Shown here: piece by piece, positions 34,261-43,177 of the stretch
Layout of the letters: each line of letters opens with the position of its first letter
Position numbering within the stretch: the first letter of the stretch is position 1
Assembly (NCBI GenBank): GCA_965224605.1
Contig: CBDCZP010000015.1
Span: 17,339-81,338, forward strand
Length of the DNA: 64,000 nt
Reading direction: 5' to 3'
Source of the DNA: HyVt-477 sp965224605
GTDB taxonomy: Bacteria; Pseudomonadota; Gammaproteobacteria; Thiotrichales; Thiotrichaceae
Position numbers and translations under genes: made by a program
The notes under the pieces: model-generated
Databases searched by the model: none
Told to the model about the DNA's origin: nothing
Seen by the model: the letters and a program-made list of their open reading frames with translations, nothing else

Positions 34261-37200
34261 ATGAATGATCAGTCGCAAGATACATCACATGGCAATACAA
34301 AAAAACACCCCTTAGGTATTGCTGGAGGGCTTGCTAAAGCCTTTATCACATCACCTATCTCTCTCTTGCTTATCATTGCCTTTTTGGCTATCGGTATATT
34401 GGGTTTGCAGATTACACCTCGGCAGGAAGATCCACAGGTTTCCGTACCGATGGTGGATATTTTCGTTGCTTATCCGGGGGCGTCCGCTAAAGAAGTGGAA
34501 AGTCAGATAGCGCGTCCTCTTGAGGCCATTATGTCCGAAATTACCGGTGTGGAGCATGTTTACTCTGCTTCCTCTCGTGGACAGGCTTTGGTAACAGTAC
34601 AATTTACAGTCGGTGAAGATTACAACGAATCTATCGTTAAGTTGCACGACAAGCTTGAAGCGAATAAGGGTAATGTTCCAGCAGGAGCTAGAGGGTTTTT
34701 GGTCAAACCTAAAGGGGTGGATGATGTACCCACTGTTACGTTGACGCTATGGTCAAATGAAGTAGATGACGCCTCTTTACGGCTGGTGGCACTTGATGTA
34801 CTACAGAGTCTTCGCGAAGTTGCCAACACCAGTCAAAGTTTTATTGTCGATGGACGAGTTGATCAGTTAATTGTAGAGATTCTTCCTGAAAGATTGGCAA
34901 CTTATGGGGTTTCACTGGGGCAGGTTGCGCAGACCATTCGGATGGCTAACTCGGAACGAAGTGCAGGTGACATTGAACCCGGTGGCAAGACAGTCACTAT
35001 TGTTACTGGCTCGTTTTTAAAATCTGAAGATGATGTGAATCGTTTGATGGTAGCTGTTATCGGTGGACATCCTGTTTACGTGCGCGATGTTGCCACCGTG
35101 AAAAGTGAGCCCAGCGAAGCCAGTAAAATGGTTGCCTATTACACAGGATCCGCGGCCGCAGAAGGTCTTGAGAAGGCATCGGGTGCACCTGCCGTGACGA
35201 TAGCTATTGCTAAAAAACAAGGGTCAAACGGTGTTGAAGTTTCTCAGTCGATTCTAGCTAAGGTTGATTCCTTAAAAGGACGGACGATTCCAGATAACGT
35301 ACACGTAGCTGTCACCCGTGATTATGGTGCATCGGCAAAAGAAAAAGTGGACCATCTTCTTTTCAAATTAGTGATAGCAACCGGGATTGTTACTATTCTG
35401 GTTTGGATGTTTCTTGGCTGGCGAGCAGCAGCGGTAGTGTTGGTGGTTATCCCTATTGTTTTAACGACCACCGTATTCTCTGCCTGGGCATTGGGTTTAA
35501 CGATTGACCGAGTTAGCTTGTTTGCACTTATATTTTCTATCGGCATACTCGTTGATGATGCAATAGTGGTGGTGGAGAATATTTATCGTCGTTGGTTGAT
35601 GGCAGATAGTCTGGATGTGGATACCGCCGTCGATGCCGTCCGAGAGGTGGGTAATCCAACGATTATTGCTACCTTTACTGTCATTGCGGCACTATTACCG
35701 ATGGGCTTTGTCAGTGGCATGATGGGTCCCTATATGTCTCCGATTCCTGTGTTGGGATCAGTGGCGATGTTAATTTCATTATTTGCAGCTTTCGCTTTTA
35801 CACCGTGGTTGACTTATAAACTAAAGCCGGGTGTTGATCAGTTAGCCGTCGCAGCTGAAAAAGAGCATAAACAGGCTGCCATGATGGATCGGTTTTTTAG
35901 AGCCATCATTATTCCGCTTGTAAAGAAACCTAAGAAAGGTAAATTTTTCTTATTCGTTATTATTATTCTGTTTTTCTTGTCGCTGATTTTCTTTTATACC
36001 AAAGCGGTACGCGTAAAAATGCTGCCCCTTGATAACAAGCCTGAATTTAATATAGTGGTCAATTTTCCGGAAGGAACAGCATTACCCATAACGGCAAATC
36101 TCATTAATAGTTTGTCTATGGAGTTGCAGAAATTTGAAGAGGTAACCGCTCTGCAAACTTATGCGGGTACGGCATCGCCTTACAACTTTAATGGTCTGGT
36201 ACGGCATTATTATTTACGTAATCAACAATGGCAGGGTGATATTCAGGTACAGCTAGTTGATAAACATGACCGTGACAGAACCAGCCATGAGATAGCGGAT
36301 GCGGCGCGTAAGATACTGACACCGATAGCAAAGCAGGTGGGAGCGCGTATTCAGGTGGTGGAGATGCCGCCAGGCCCACCTGTACTTCAGACTATCGTTG
36401 CAGAAATTTATGGACCGAGTGCAGAGGGTCGTCGTCAGTTTGCAAGAGATATGACGAAAAGCTTTGAAGAGGCGAAGAATATCGCTGATGTTGATAACTT
36501 CCTAGAAGCCCCTCATCAGATTTTGCGTTTTAATGTGGACGCTGATAAAGCACAGCGAAATGGCATCTCAGTTGAGGACATCAATCGCACCATAGAAATG
36601 GCAATGGGTGGCTTTGTATTGGGTGATATCAAAAGGAATGCACTGATAGAGCCTACCCATATTATTATGCAGGTGCCACTGAATGTACGCTCGGATATCT
36701 ATCGGTTGGTTCAACTCCCTGTCACCAATAAAGCAGGTGTGGCGATCCCCTTGGCAGAACTAGGTTCATTTTCGCCAGAGATACAGGATCAACCCATTTA
36801 TCATAAGGATCTTCGACCGGTAGAATTCGTCACAGGAGAGGGGGTTGGGCTATATGCCGCACCTGTTTATGCGCAATTTGAAGTGGAAGATTTGTTAGCC
36901 GCAAAGAATGATGGCAATGGATATAAAGCCCCGGATGGAACCGTTATTGATGGTGGACATTGGTTAGGTACTCCGAAAGATTCCAATAAAATGGCGTTTG
37001 AATGGGGTGGCGAATGGACGGTTACCTTTGAGACTTTCAGAGATATGGGTATCGCTTTTATGGCAGCGCTAGTGCTTATCTATATGTTGATTGTGGCTCA
37101 ATTTGGGAACTTTATTTTGCCAGCGATTGTTATGGCGCCCATTCCTTTAACACTGATAGGTATTGTTCCGGGGCATTGGATCATGAATGCAGAATTTTCT

Positions 37201-37629
37201 GCAACTTCCATGATCGGCTTTATCGCATTGGCAGGGATCATTGTGCGGAACTCCATTTTGCTGGTGGACTTCTCGCGGGAAGCCGTCATGGAAAAAGGAA
37301 TGTCCGTTATTGATGCCGTTATTCATTCTTGTGAAGCAAGAACCCGACCTATAGCTATCACTGCGTTGGCATTAATGGGTGGTTCATCGGTGATTGTCTC
37401 TGATCCGATTTTCCAGGGCATGGGTGTGTCGCTTATATTTGGTGGTCTGGTCTCTACATTATTGACACTGTTAGTCATTCCATTAGGCTGTATTAGTGCA
37501 GGTAAGGCGTTGGGTACAGATGATCCTGAAGCAGGTACATCACGTGATGTGAATACAGGGGTAAAAGCAAATGAGACAGAAGAGTCTGTTATGAATATGG
37601 CCAAAGCAACACCTAAGGACACGCAATGA
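34261..37629 (+). CDS. RND efflux transporter permease (AcrB-like)
   Basis: 1122 residues, the usual RND size with a somewhat extended cytoplasmic tail. Twelve membrane segments in two blocks; the proton-relay aspartates are in GILVDDAIVVVENI, and the duplicated periplasmic domains begin at about residues 50 and 585. No outer-membrane channel gene is adjacent, so it probably borrows a TolC-type protein. It overlaps the rhodanese gene by 4 bases (ATGA). Substrate unknown. Confidence 0.92.
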   Translation: MNDQSQDTSHGNTKKHPLGIAGGLAKAFITSPISLLLIIAFLAIGILGLQITPRQEDPQVSVPMVDIFVAYPGASAKEVESQIARPLEAIMSEITGVEHVYSASSRGQALVTVQFTVGEDYNESIVKLHDKLEANKGNVPAGARGFLVKPKGVDDVPTVTLTLWSNEVDDASLRLVALDVLQSLREVANTSQSFIVDGRVDQLIVEILPERLATYGVSLGQVAQTIRMANSERSAGDIEPGGKTVTIVTGSFLKSEDDVNRLMVAVIGGHPVYVRDVATVKSEPSEASKMVAYYTGSAAAEGLEKASGAPAVTIAIAKKQGSNGVEVSQSILAKVDSLKGRTIPDNVHVAVTRDYGASAKEKVDHLLFKLVIATGIVTILVWMFLGWRAAAVVLVVIPIVLTTTVFSAWALGLTIDRVSLFALIFSIGILVDDAIVVVENIYRRWLMADSLDVDTAVDAVREVGNPTIIATFTVIAALLPMGFVSGMMGPYMSPIPVLGSVAMLISLFAAFAFTPWLTYKLKPGVDQLAVAAEKEHKQAAMMDRFFRAIIIPLVKKPKKGKFFLFVIIILFFLSLIFFYTKAVRVKMLPLDNKPEFNIVVNFPEGTALPITANLINSLSMELQKFEEVTALQTYAGTASPYNFNGLVRHYYLRNQQWQGDIQVQLVDKHDRDRTSHEIADAARKILTPIAKQVGARIQVVEMPPGPPVLQTIVAEIYGPSAEGRRQFARDMTKSFEEAKNIADVDNFLEAPHQILRFNVDADKAQRNGISVEDINRTIEMAMGGFVLGDIKRNALIEPTHIIMQVPLNVRSDIYRLVQLPVTNKAGVAIPLAELGSFSPEIQDQPIYHKDLRPVEFVTGEGVGLYAAPVYAQFEVEDLLAAKNDGNGYKAPDGTVIDGGHWLGTPKDSNKMAFEWGGEWTVTFETFRDMGIAFMAALVLIYMLIVAQFGNFILPAIVMAPIPLTLIGIVPGHWIMNAEFSATSMIGFIALAGIIVRNSILLVDFSREAVMEKGMSVIDAVIHSCEARTRPIAITALALMGGSSVIVSDPIFQGMGVSLIFGGLVSTLLTLLVIPLGCISAGKALGTDDPEAGTSRDVNTGVKANETEESVMNMAKATPKDTQ

Positions 37630-38294
37630 AACTTATCATCAGCATCATACTATTCAGCATAAGTTCTTATACCCTTGCCTATGATAAGTCCAAGCTAACC
37701 AAAGAATGGCAACACACACCGTTTGAGCTTTATCTTGATGCCAAGGAAGCCTATGACATGAAGGCAGCAAACCCTGAAACAGTGTTACTGTTGGATGTAC
37801 GTAATCAGGCTGAAATTCATTACACTGGAATCCCTGACGCTGTCGATGCCAATATTCCTTATCGCTTTGATTCCTTAGAATGGAAAATGAAGAAAAATGG
37901 AAAATTCGGTACTTTTAAAAAGCCTAAGAACCCTGATTATGTGGCGGCCGTTGAGAATGTGCTAAAGGCGAAAAAACTGACTAAAGACAGCCCCATTATC
38001 ATCATGTGTGCAGCGGGTTCGCGTGCGCCTTTCGCAGCTACTCTCCTGCATGAATCCGGTTTTAGTAAAGTATATACACAAGTAGAAGGCTTTGAAGGGA
38101 TAAGAGCTAAAGAGGGGGAACACAAGGGTCAGCGTGTTGTTAGCGGCTGGAAGGTCAGTGGCTTGCCGTGGAGTTATGATTTGCTACCTGAAAAAATGTA
38201 TTTTAATTTCGCACCTAAACCTAAACCTAAACCAAACCCTAAACTTGATCCTAAAAAAGAAAACAGTACAGAATCGAAAGAAGTATCAAAATAA
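37626..38294 (+). CDS. periplasmic rhodanese-domain protein
   Basis: 222 residues: signal peptide (about 1-18), a rhodanese domain with the active-site loop IIMCAAGSRAP, and a C-terminal tail of repeated K-P pairs (PKPKPKPNP) from a CCTAAA-rich DNA repeat. Rhodaneses transfer sulfane sulfur. Translational coupling to an RND pump hints that the pump exports or responds to reactive sulfur or related compounds; that link is inference. Confidence 0.88.
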   Translation: MKLIISIILFSISSYTLAYDKSKLTKEWQHTPFELYLDAKEAYDMKAANPETVLLLDVRNQAEIHYTGIPDAVDANIPYRFDSLEWKMKKNGKFGTFKKPKNPDYVAAVENVLKAKKLTKDSPIIIMCAAGSRAPFAATLLHESGFSKVYTQVEGFEGIRAKEGEHKGQRVVSGWKVSGLPWSYDLLPEKMYFNFAPKPKPKPNPKLDPKKENSTESKEVSK

Positions 38295-38479
38295 TTCTCT
38301 CACCATTCTTTCATGCAAAGAACTCAATTAAAATAACTAATAATAAAAAAACTAATCTAGGTTAAGTTGAGCCATTTTTGTGGTTGTTACTATCACAGGT
38401 TGCAGGTTCAAGAATTAGAACCTTATAACGGTATCTCAGTTAGAGGTATCCCCAATCAATTAGTGATGAGAGCGATACC

Positions 38480-38962
38480 ATGTCTAGATTTCTTACCATC
38501 CTTATTTCATTTATTCTCGGTGCTGTTGTTGCCACGGTCGTTGGAATGAACGTGCTTCCGGGTTTAATGATAAAAGAAATACCCAGCCCTTTGGGGTTTG
38601 AAGAAACGGTTGAGAAAATTCAGGCTAACGCTAAAGAAATGGGATGGAAAGGATCCAGTAAATGGAATGTGGATTTTCAAAAGAATTTACTGAAAGTAGT
38701 AAACATTGATGTTGGGCCGAATATGGTCATCAAAAAGTGCGAGCCTAAAGCGGCTGCGGATATTCTTATACACGATGAATTAAAACAATTATCTGTGATG
38801 ATGCCGTGCACCATTGCCGTCTATGATAAAAGTGATGGCAAGACCTACGTTGCTATCATGAATATGTCGATACTGGGTTCTTTATTTGGTGATGTCGTCA
38901 AAGGACTAACAGACAAACTGGCTCCACAAATGGAAAAAATGGCCACTATAAAAGTTCCTTAG
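38480..38962 (+). CDS. DUF302-family protein with membrane anchor
   Basis: 160 residues. N-terminal hydrophobic segment (about 4-28) then a DUF302 domain (PSPLGFEETVEKIQANAKEMGW). DUF302 proteins are widespread in sulfur-oxidisers and anaerobes, but the function is unknown. It contains two cysteines (KKCEPK, MMPCTIAVY) spaced about 32 residues apart. It stands alone upstream of a Crp/Fnr regulator gene. Confidence 0.8.
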   Translation: MSRFLTILISFILGAVVATVVGMNVLPGLMIKEIPSPLGFEETVEKIQANAKEMGWKGSSKWNVDFQKNLLKVVNIDVGPNMVIKKCEPKAAADILIHDELKQLSVMMPCTIAVYDKSDGKTYVAIMNMSILGSLFGDVVKGLTDKLAPQMEKMATIKVP

Positions 38963-39097
38963 TCTCGCATGGCAAGCCTTTTCAACAAATAGGCTGAATT
39001 GCTTAAATTATATATAAGCTATACTTATTCTAGCCAAAGCTAGATAACTGTTTAGTGGACTTCTCTGGAGGGAGTGTCTTGTGCTTAATAGTTTCGT

Positions 39098-39844
39098 ATG
39101 AAATCACATACACAGCATTTACCTAAATGTAAAAACTGCGCCATTCGATCCACTGCTTTATTTGGTGAGTTAGAAACAAAGCATTTGGATAAAGCGCGTG
39201 CGCTGCGTTCTGCACAAGTGACCTACACAGCAGGCGAATACTTGTATCATGAAGGGGATATTCCGAGCAAAGCTTATACGCTCTACAACGGCTGGATCAT
39301 CTTATTTAAGAACTTGCGTAGCGGTGATAGGCAGATACTTAGATTTGCACTCCCAGGGGATTTCTTGTGCTACAAAGTAGGTAAGCATAATGTCATGGAT
39401 CATTCCGCCATTGCTGTTTCTGATGTGACTTTATGTGCATTTCCACTTGATCGTTTTCGGGGTGTTATCTCTCAATTACCCGAGTTGGCCTTCGCTATTA
39501 GCTCAGTCACCGAAACCACTACGCAGCGTTGTCATTCTTCATTAACAACCATCGCCAGCTATCCTGCTGAAGCGAAAGTTGCATTTTTGTTACTCAGTCT
39601 TTTTATCAGAGAGATGGTGTTAAGAAAAGATGAAGCATGCATACCCTTTCCGATTACTCAGGAAGATATAGCGGACGCGCTGGGGTTGACCTCGATCCAC
39701 GTTAATCGTGTTTTTCAGTCATTAAGAAAACAAGGTTTAATTGAGTGTAAAAATCGTTGTTTGTGGATACCTGACAAGATTGCTTTAGCAAAGGTTGCGA
39801 GAATCAGCATGCCTGAGCTAGAACAAATTATGACGAGTAATTAG
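39098..39844 (+). CDS. Crp/Fnr-family transcriptional regulator
   Basis: 248 residues. An N-terminal cysteine pair (KCKNCAIR) resembles Fnr-type sensors, followed by a cyclic-nucleotide-like beta roll (GEYLYHEGDIPSKAYTLYNGWI) and a C-terminal HTH (ITQEDIADALGLTSIHVNRVFQSL). There are not enough clustered N-terminal cysteines for a standard 4Fe-4S Fnr. The ATG at 39098 is forced, because an in-frame stop lies at 39089. Targets unknown. Confidence 0.9.
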   Translation: MKSHTQHLPKCKNCAIRSTALFGELETKHLDKARALRSAQVTYTAGEYLYHEGDIPSKAYTLYNGWIILFKNLRSGDRQILRFALPGDFLCYKVGKHNVMDHSAIAVSDVTLCAFPLDRFRGVISQLPELAFAISSVTETTTQRCHSSLTTIASYPAEAKVAFLLLSLFIREMVLRKDEACIPFPITQEDIADALGLTSIHVNRVFQSLRKQGLIECKNRCLWIPDKIALAKVARISMPELEQIMTSN

Positions 39845-40015
39845 AGACTCATTTAGTTGATTTAAATAGTGCGTGACCTGAGCGTTGAACTGAAAAACAC
39901 AAGCAGAAGCTATGAGTGTATTGTGTGTGTTCTAGTTTCTGGTGATGCACCCGCGTTGTAGCAGGTTACTCGCTATACCACGTGCTAAATAGTTCCTGTC
40001 TGTACAGCAATGAAG

Positions 40016-40798
40016 CTATTGATCCTTATTTTCAGTAGCTGATTTCTCTTTTGTCTTGTTACTACTTTCTGAAGTACCCGTCGACGTGTTTGATTGAGAG
40101 AATGACTGTTGCTGCTTTTGCATCTGATCCTGCAACTGTTTTTGCATGGCTTGTTGTCTTTTCACTACTTCTTGATAACTGGGTGCTTGAGGCGGCACTG
40201 GCATAGCAGGTCTATATCCAGACATTGGATAACCGTAGGGCGTACCTTGTTGTTGCGGTGGCATGTATGATTGCTTGGGACGTGGTATGGGTATAGCAGC
40301 TTGTGGAGACGTGTACGACATCGGGGGTATAGATTGCATAGGTGACATAGACAGCATCTGTCTAGGTACGCCATAGCTATATTGGTTATAGCCACTGTTA
40401 TTCCAGGGGGTTCCTCGGTAGCCAGAGTTATTGGAGTTGGTGCCGCTACTAATAAAATTTCCCGTAGTATTGCCAAACGCGGTTGTATCGCCGATGGCAT
40501 TGCCGGCAAAATCAGTCGCTCCATTAGCGGATATCTTGGTATCCATATTGCTACGACCTTTGCCTTTGAAGGTTAGTGAAAAATCAATTTCTCCATCAGC
40601 ATCGCCTTTGCCAGTACTCCAGCCGGAGACTTTGCCTTGCCCTGAAGTAGAGCTATTTCCGGACCCTGTCCCCAAGCCGGCAGCATTACCTGTTTCTGAG
40701 CCTTGGGTATTGGCGTTGTTCCAGCCATTAAACCAGTCTGCCGAAGCATTAGTTGATAAAGAAACGAGTATTGAAAGGGATAATATTTTAAGTTTCAT
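40016..40798 (-). CDS. sulfur-globule-like secreted protein, short paralogue
   Basis: 260 residues. Signal peptide (about 1-20, ASA cleavage), then Gly/Asn/Ser-rich sequence, a conserved block GWSTGKGDADGEIDF with FKGKGRSNMD, then Pro/Gln/Tyr/Met-rich sequence and a Q/K coiled tail. The conserved block is shared with the neighbour at 41200-42108. Composition and layout fit the sulfur-globule protein family, envelope proteins of periplasmic sulfur inclusions; sequence alone cannot prove this. AGGAG ribosome site upstream. Confidence 0.6.
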   Translation of the reverse strand: MKLKILSLSILVSLSTNASADWFNGWNNANTQGSETGNAAGLGTGSGNSSTSGQGKVSGWSTGKGDADGEIDFSLTFKGKGRSNMDTKISANGATDFAGNAIGDTTAFGNTTGNFISSGTNSNNSGYRGTPWNNSGYNQYSYGVPRQMLSMSPMQSIPPMSYTSPQAAIPIPRPKQSYMPPQQQGTPYGYPMSGYRPAMPVPPQAPSYQEVVKRQQAMQKQLQDQMQKQQQSFSQSNTSTGTSESSNKTKEKSATENKDQ

Positions 40799-41141
40799 GA
40801 CGATCTCCTGAATTTTTTAAAATCCTGATTAGATCGCAGAGCATCAAGGGCTTAAATGTATCTGAGGTATTCGCCGTAGCTTATTTTAGTGATGATAGTT
40901 GGATTATAATTCCAGGGCGTTTACTCTAGGATATGACTTGAAAACACACTCTGAAATAAATAGCAGTGTAGGAAAAATCAGCTTCTTCAGAAGTGCATAG
41001 CACTCGTACAATGGATTTATTAATCAGGTATGCAATAAATATAGTCTAAAAAGGAAAATTATTTCTTAATCTAGATCAATATGATGTTACAAAAATGTGT
41101 AGTGTTTTTTTGTAACAATACACATTACTCCTTTTCGAATG

Positions 41142-41173
41142 CCCGTTATTCTCGCGTAGCGGGGAATAACGGG
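41142..41173. repeat. hairpin repeat after the globule gene
   Basis: CCCGTTATT (41142-41150) pairs with AATAACGGG (41165-41173), around CTCGCGTAGCGGGG. It resembles the common proteobacterial REP unit CCCGTCATTCCCGCG. It lies 27 bases beyond the stop of the leftward gene at 41200 and may act as a 3' stabiliser or terminator. The rest of 40799-41199 holds only the upstream region of the short paralogue. Confidence 0.6.
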
Positions 41174-41199
41174 GGATTCAATGAAGTGTCTTACCATCG

Positions 41200-42108
41200 T
41201 TATTTAGCAGGAGCCGCAGCAGGTTTTGCAGCTGGAGCGGTTGGCTGCTGTTGAGCTGGAGCCTGTTGTACTGGCATAGCAGGTCGTTGCATCTGCATGG
41301 GCATAGGAGCATATCCATAAGAAGAAGGAGCATAGCCATAGGAAGGGGCGTATCCATAAGGGACGTAGCCGAAGGGTGCCGCATTATTTCCTGCAAAGGG
41401 CATTGTAGGCATTGACCAGCCATTATTGTTACCCCACGGCATGTTTCCACCGCTATTACTCCACGGCATGCTGTTTCCACCGCTATTACTCCACGGCATG
41501 CTGTTTCCACCGCTATTACTCCACGGCATGTTGTTTCCACCGCTATTACTCCACGGCATGCTGTTTCCGCCGCTATTACTCCACGGCATGTTGTTTCCAC
41601 CGCTATTATTCCAAGGCATGTTTCCACCACTATTACTCCACGGCATGTTGTTTCCACCGCTATTATTCCAAGGCATGTTTCCGCCGCTATTGCTCCATGG
41701 CATTGAGTTGCCTGAGGCTGAATTGTTATTACCACCGGAGCCACCAGCGTTAGTATTTCCCGCAGTATTGCCACTGCCCGTCATGTTAGATGAGCCTTTT
41801 CCAGCGCCTTCTCCTTGGCCGTCAGCAGAGCCTTTCGCATCCATATCGGTGCGTCCCTTGCCTTTAAATTGAACTGCAAAATCGACTTCGCCATCAGCAT
41901 CGCCTTTACCCGTGCCCCAGCCTTTAGCATTTCCAGCCGTATTGCCAGCTCCCTGACCTTGACCTGTGGACCAGCCCGAAGCATTACCTGCTCCCGTGCC
42001 TTGACCTGCTCCAGTGTTTGATTGATTAGCCGAATCCGCTGAAACGGTTCCGACAAGTGCGAAAGAAAGCGCAGTAAGCGCTGCAAAGGTTTTAGTTTGA
42101 ATATTCAT
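41200..42108 (-). CDS. sulfur-globule-like secreted repeat protein
   Basis: 302 residues. Signal peptide (about 1-24), Gly/Asn-rich start, the conserved block KGWGTGKGDADGEVDFAVQF with KGKGRTDMD, then ten tandem MPW repeats (about residues 133-225), a Tyr/Pro/Ala region (GYAPSYGYAPSSYGYAP) and an Ala/Pro/Gln tail. This is a secreted, low-complexity structural protein like the Gly/Pro/Tyr-rich proteins that coat sulfur globules. Good ribosome site (GGAG). Neighbour at 40016 is a paralogue, suggesting a two-component coat. Confidence 0.62.
   Translation of the reverse strand: MNIQTKTFAALTALSFALVGTVSADSANQSNTGAGQGTGAGNASGWSTGQGQGAGNTAGNAKGWGTGKGDADGEVDFAVQFKGKGRTDMDAKGSADGQGEGAGKGSSNMTGSGNTAGNTNAGGSGGNNNSASGNSMPWSNSGGNMPWNNSGGNNMPWSNSGGNMPWNNSGGNNMPWSNSGGNSMPWSNSGGNNMPWSNSGGNSMPWSNSGGNSMPWSNSGGNMPWGNNNGWSMPTMPFAGNNAAPFGYVPYGYAPSYGYAPSSYGYAPMPMQMQRPAMPVQQAPAQQQPTAPAAKPAAAPAK
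41434..41705 (-). repeat. tandem coding repeat, ten MPW units of 27-30 bp
   Basis: Alternating 30- and 27-bp units encode GGN(N/S)MPWSNS or GGNMPWNNS. The units are nearly identical in DNA, so the array is recent and expected to vary in copy number between strains by slippage or unequal crossing-over. It is protein-coding on the - strand and not a CRISPR. Confidence 0.85.
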
Positions 42109-42431
42109 TGTTTATCTCCATTAGATTGCAAGCCAAATAGTGAACTTATATCGCAAGATCCATGTAAACCAAGAGTCTACTCCTGGATAGATTCCACAAA
42201 ATCACAATACAAACCCCTCCTAGAAACTCAGTGGTTCTAGTGTTCTTAAGTAAATAGTATAGTAGAGACTTAATCAATAGATATTAACTTAGATTAATAA
42301 CAAAATTGGGGAGTTGTATTACAGCCGATCTCGACATTAAATAATAAGAAACTAACATGTGTTAAGACGTTTCTGATTTTATTGCATTACTGTTAGGGAG
42401 AGGCGTTTTTCTCATGTCTCGCTCCCAAGGT

Positions 42432-42466
42432 GGTAGTGTTCTCTATATTGAGAACGCTACCTTTTT
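42432..42466 (+). terminator. strong intrinsic terminator with no gene upstream on its strand
   Basis: GGTAGTGTTCTC (42432-42443) and GAGAACGCTACC (42450-42461) form a 12-bp stem with one G-T pair and a 6-base loop, followed by five T (42462-42466). It only works left to right, yet the nearest gene to its left runs the other way. GGGAG and CTCCC just before it (from about 42397) can form another stem. The most natural reading is the 3' end of a small RNA; the start is not defined. Confidence 0.6.
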
Positions 42467-42523
42467 ATGTGAATCCCTTTTCATAACATACTAACTAATA
42501 TCTTAGTAGTCACAGGTTACTTG

Positions 42524-42719
42524 CAGGGCTGTTCAATGCTAGCTCTTTTGTACAAAATACTATTGAATCTTCATATGATGGGTAGGTCGGATAAGGAACG
42601 CCATCCGACAAGATATTGAATTTAATGTGTTTGTCGGATGGCGCTATCGCTTATTCGACCTACCAAAAATGCAAATTGGCTATTCATTGTATGAGAAAAA
42701 TTAGCATTGAACAGCCCTG
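42524..42719. mobile_element. 196-bp MITE with 18-bp inverted ends and 7-bp target duplication
   Basis: The ends are CAGGGCTGTTCAATGCTA (42524-42541) and its exact inverse (42702-42719). The target duplication is GGTTACT (42515-42521 and 42720-42726). Inside is the REP-like palindrome 42582-42664 (GTAGGTCGGATAAGG to CGACCTACC), shared with 28576-28705. Related element at 7462-7622. The transposase that moves it is not in the window. Confidence 0.75.
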
Positions 42720-42752
42720 GGTTACTGGTACCCACTTTTCAGATGATTAGAG

Positions 42753-43166
42753 ATGAATAAAAATAGAACAGTTAATAGTGTACTTCATTATATTGAGCAA
42801 GTAGGGCTTCTGCTTATAGTGATAGCCACTATCATTGCAGTCGGCCAAGAGCTTTTTGTGATGATCGATAAAATGAAAGTTGACTTAAAAGACCTTCTAC
42901 TGTTATTTATTTATCTTGAAATTATTGCAATGGTTAAGATTTACTATGAGCAGCATCACCTGCCCATCAGGTTTCCAATTTATATCGCAATAGTTGCTCT
43001 AGCCCGATACATTATTCTAGATTCAAAATCCTTTGATAACTGGCAACTGTTTGAAACGGCTCTCACTATTGTATTGTTAACACTTGCGGTGCTGATTGTC
43101 CGGTTTGGTCATACTAGACTGCCCTATGAAGACATTGACAGTAACACGCACGAGAATAAACAATAG
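42753..43166 (+). CDS. PsiE-family membrane protein
   Basis: 137 residues, four membrane segments. The PsiE core is clear (DLLLLFIYLEIIAMVKIYYE, HLPIRFPIYIAIVALARYII). PsiE was named for phosphate-starvation induction in E. coli; its function is not settled. It ends 11 bases before the DUF5706-DUF3616 fusion gene and is probably in one operon with it. The MITE lies directly upstream and may carry or displace its promoter. Confidence 0.85.
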   Translation: MNKNRTVNSVLHYIEQVGLLLIVIATIIAVGQELFVMIDKMKVDLKDLLLLFIYLEIIAMVKIYYEQHHLPIRFPIYIAIVALARYIILDSKSFDNWQLFETALTIVLLTLAVLIVRFGHTRLPYEDIDSNTHENKQ

Positions 43167-43177
43167 CCGATTAAGCA

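Noticed and set aside
38380..38420. Possible tRNA, because of a GGTTCAAGAATTAGAACC-like stretch
   Set aside because: No acceptor stem, anticodon arm or CCA end can be formed around it; it is only a short palindrome.
41434..41705. Regular 27-30 bp repeats that could be mistaken for a CRISPR array
   Set aside because: There are no unique spacers; the units are contiguous and encode in-frame MPW repeats of a secreted protein on the - strand.
41412..41872. Long frames on the + strand across the repeat protein, rich in Cys/His/Tyr or Leu/Pro
   Set aside because: They are antisense shadows of the tandem repeat in the globule-like gene and have no start signals.
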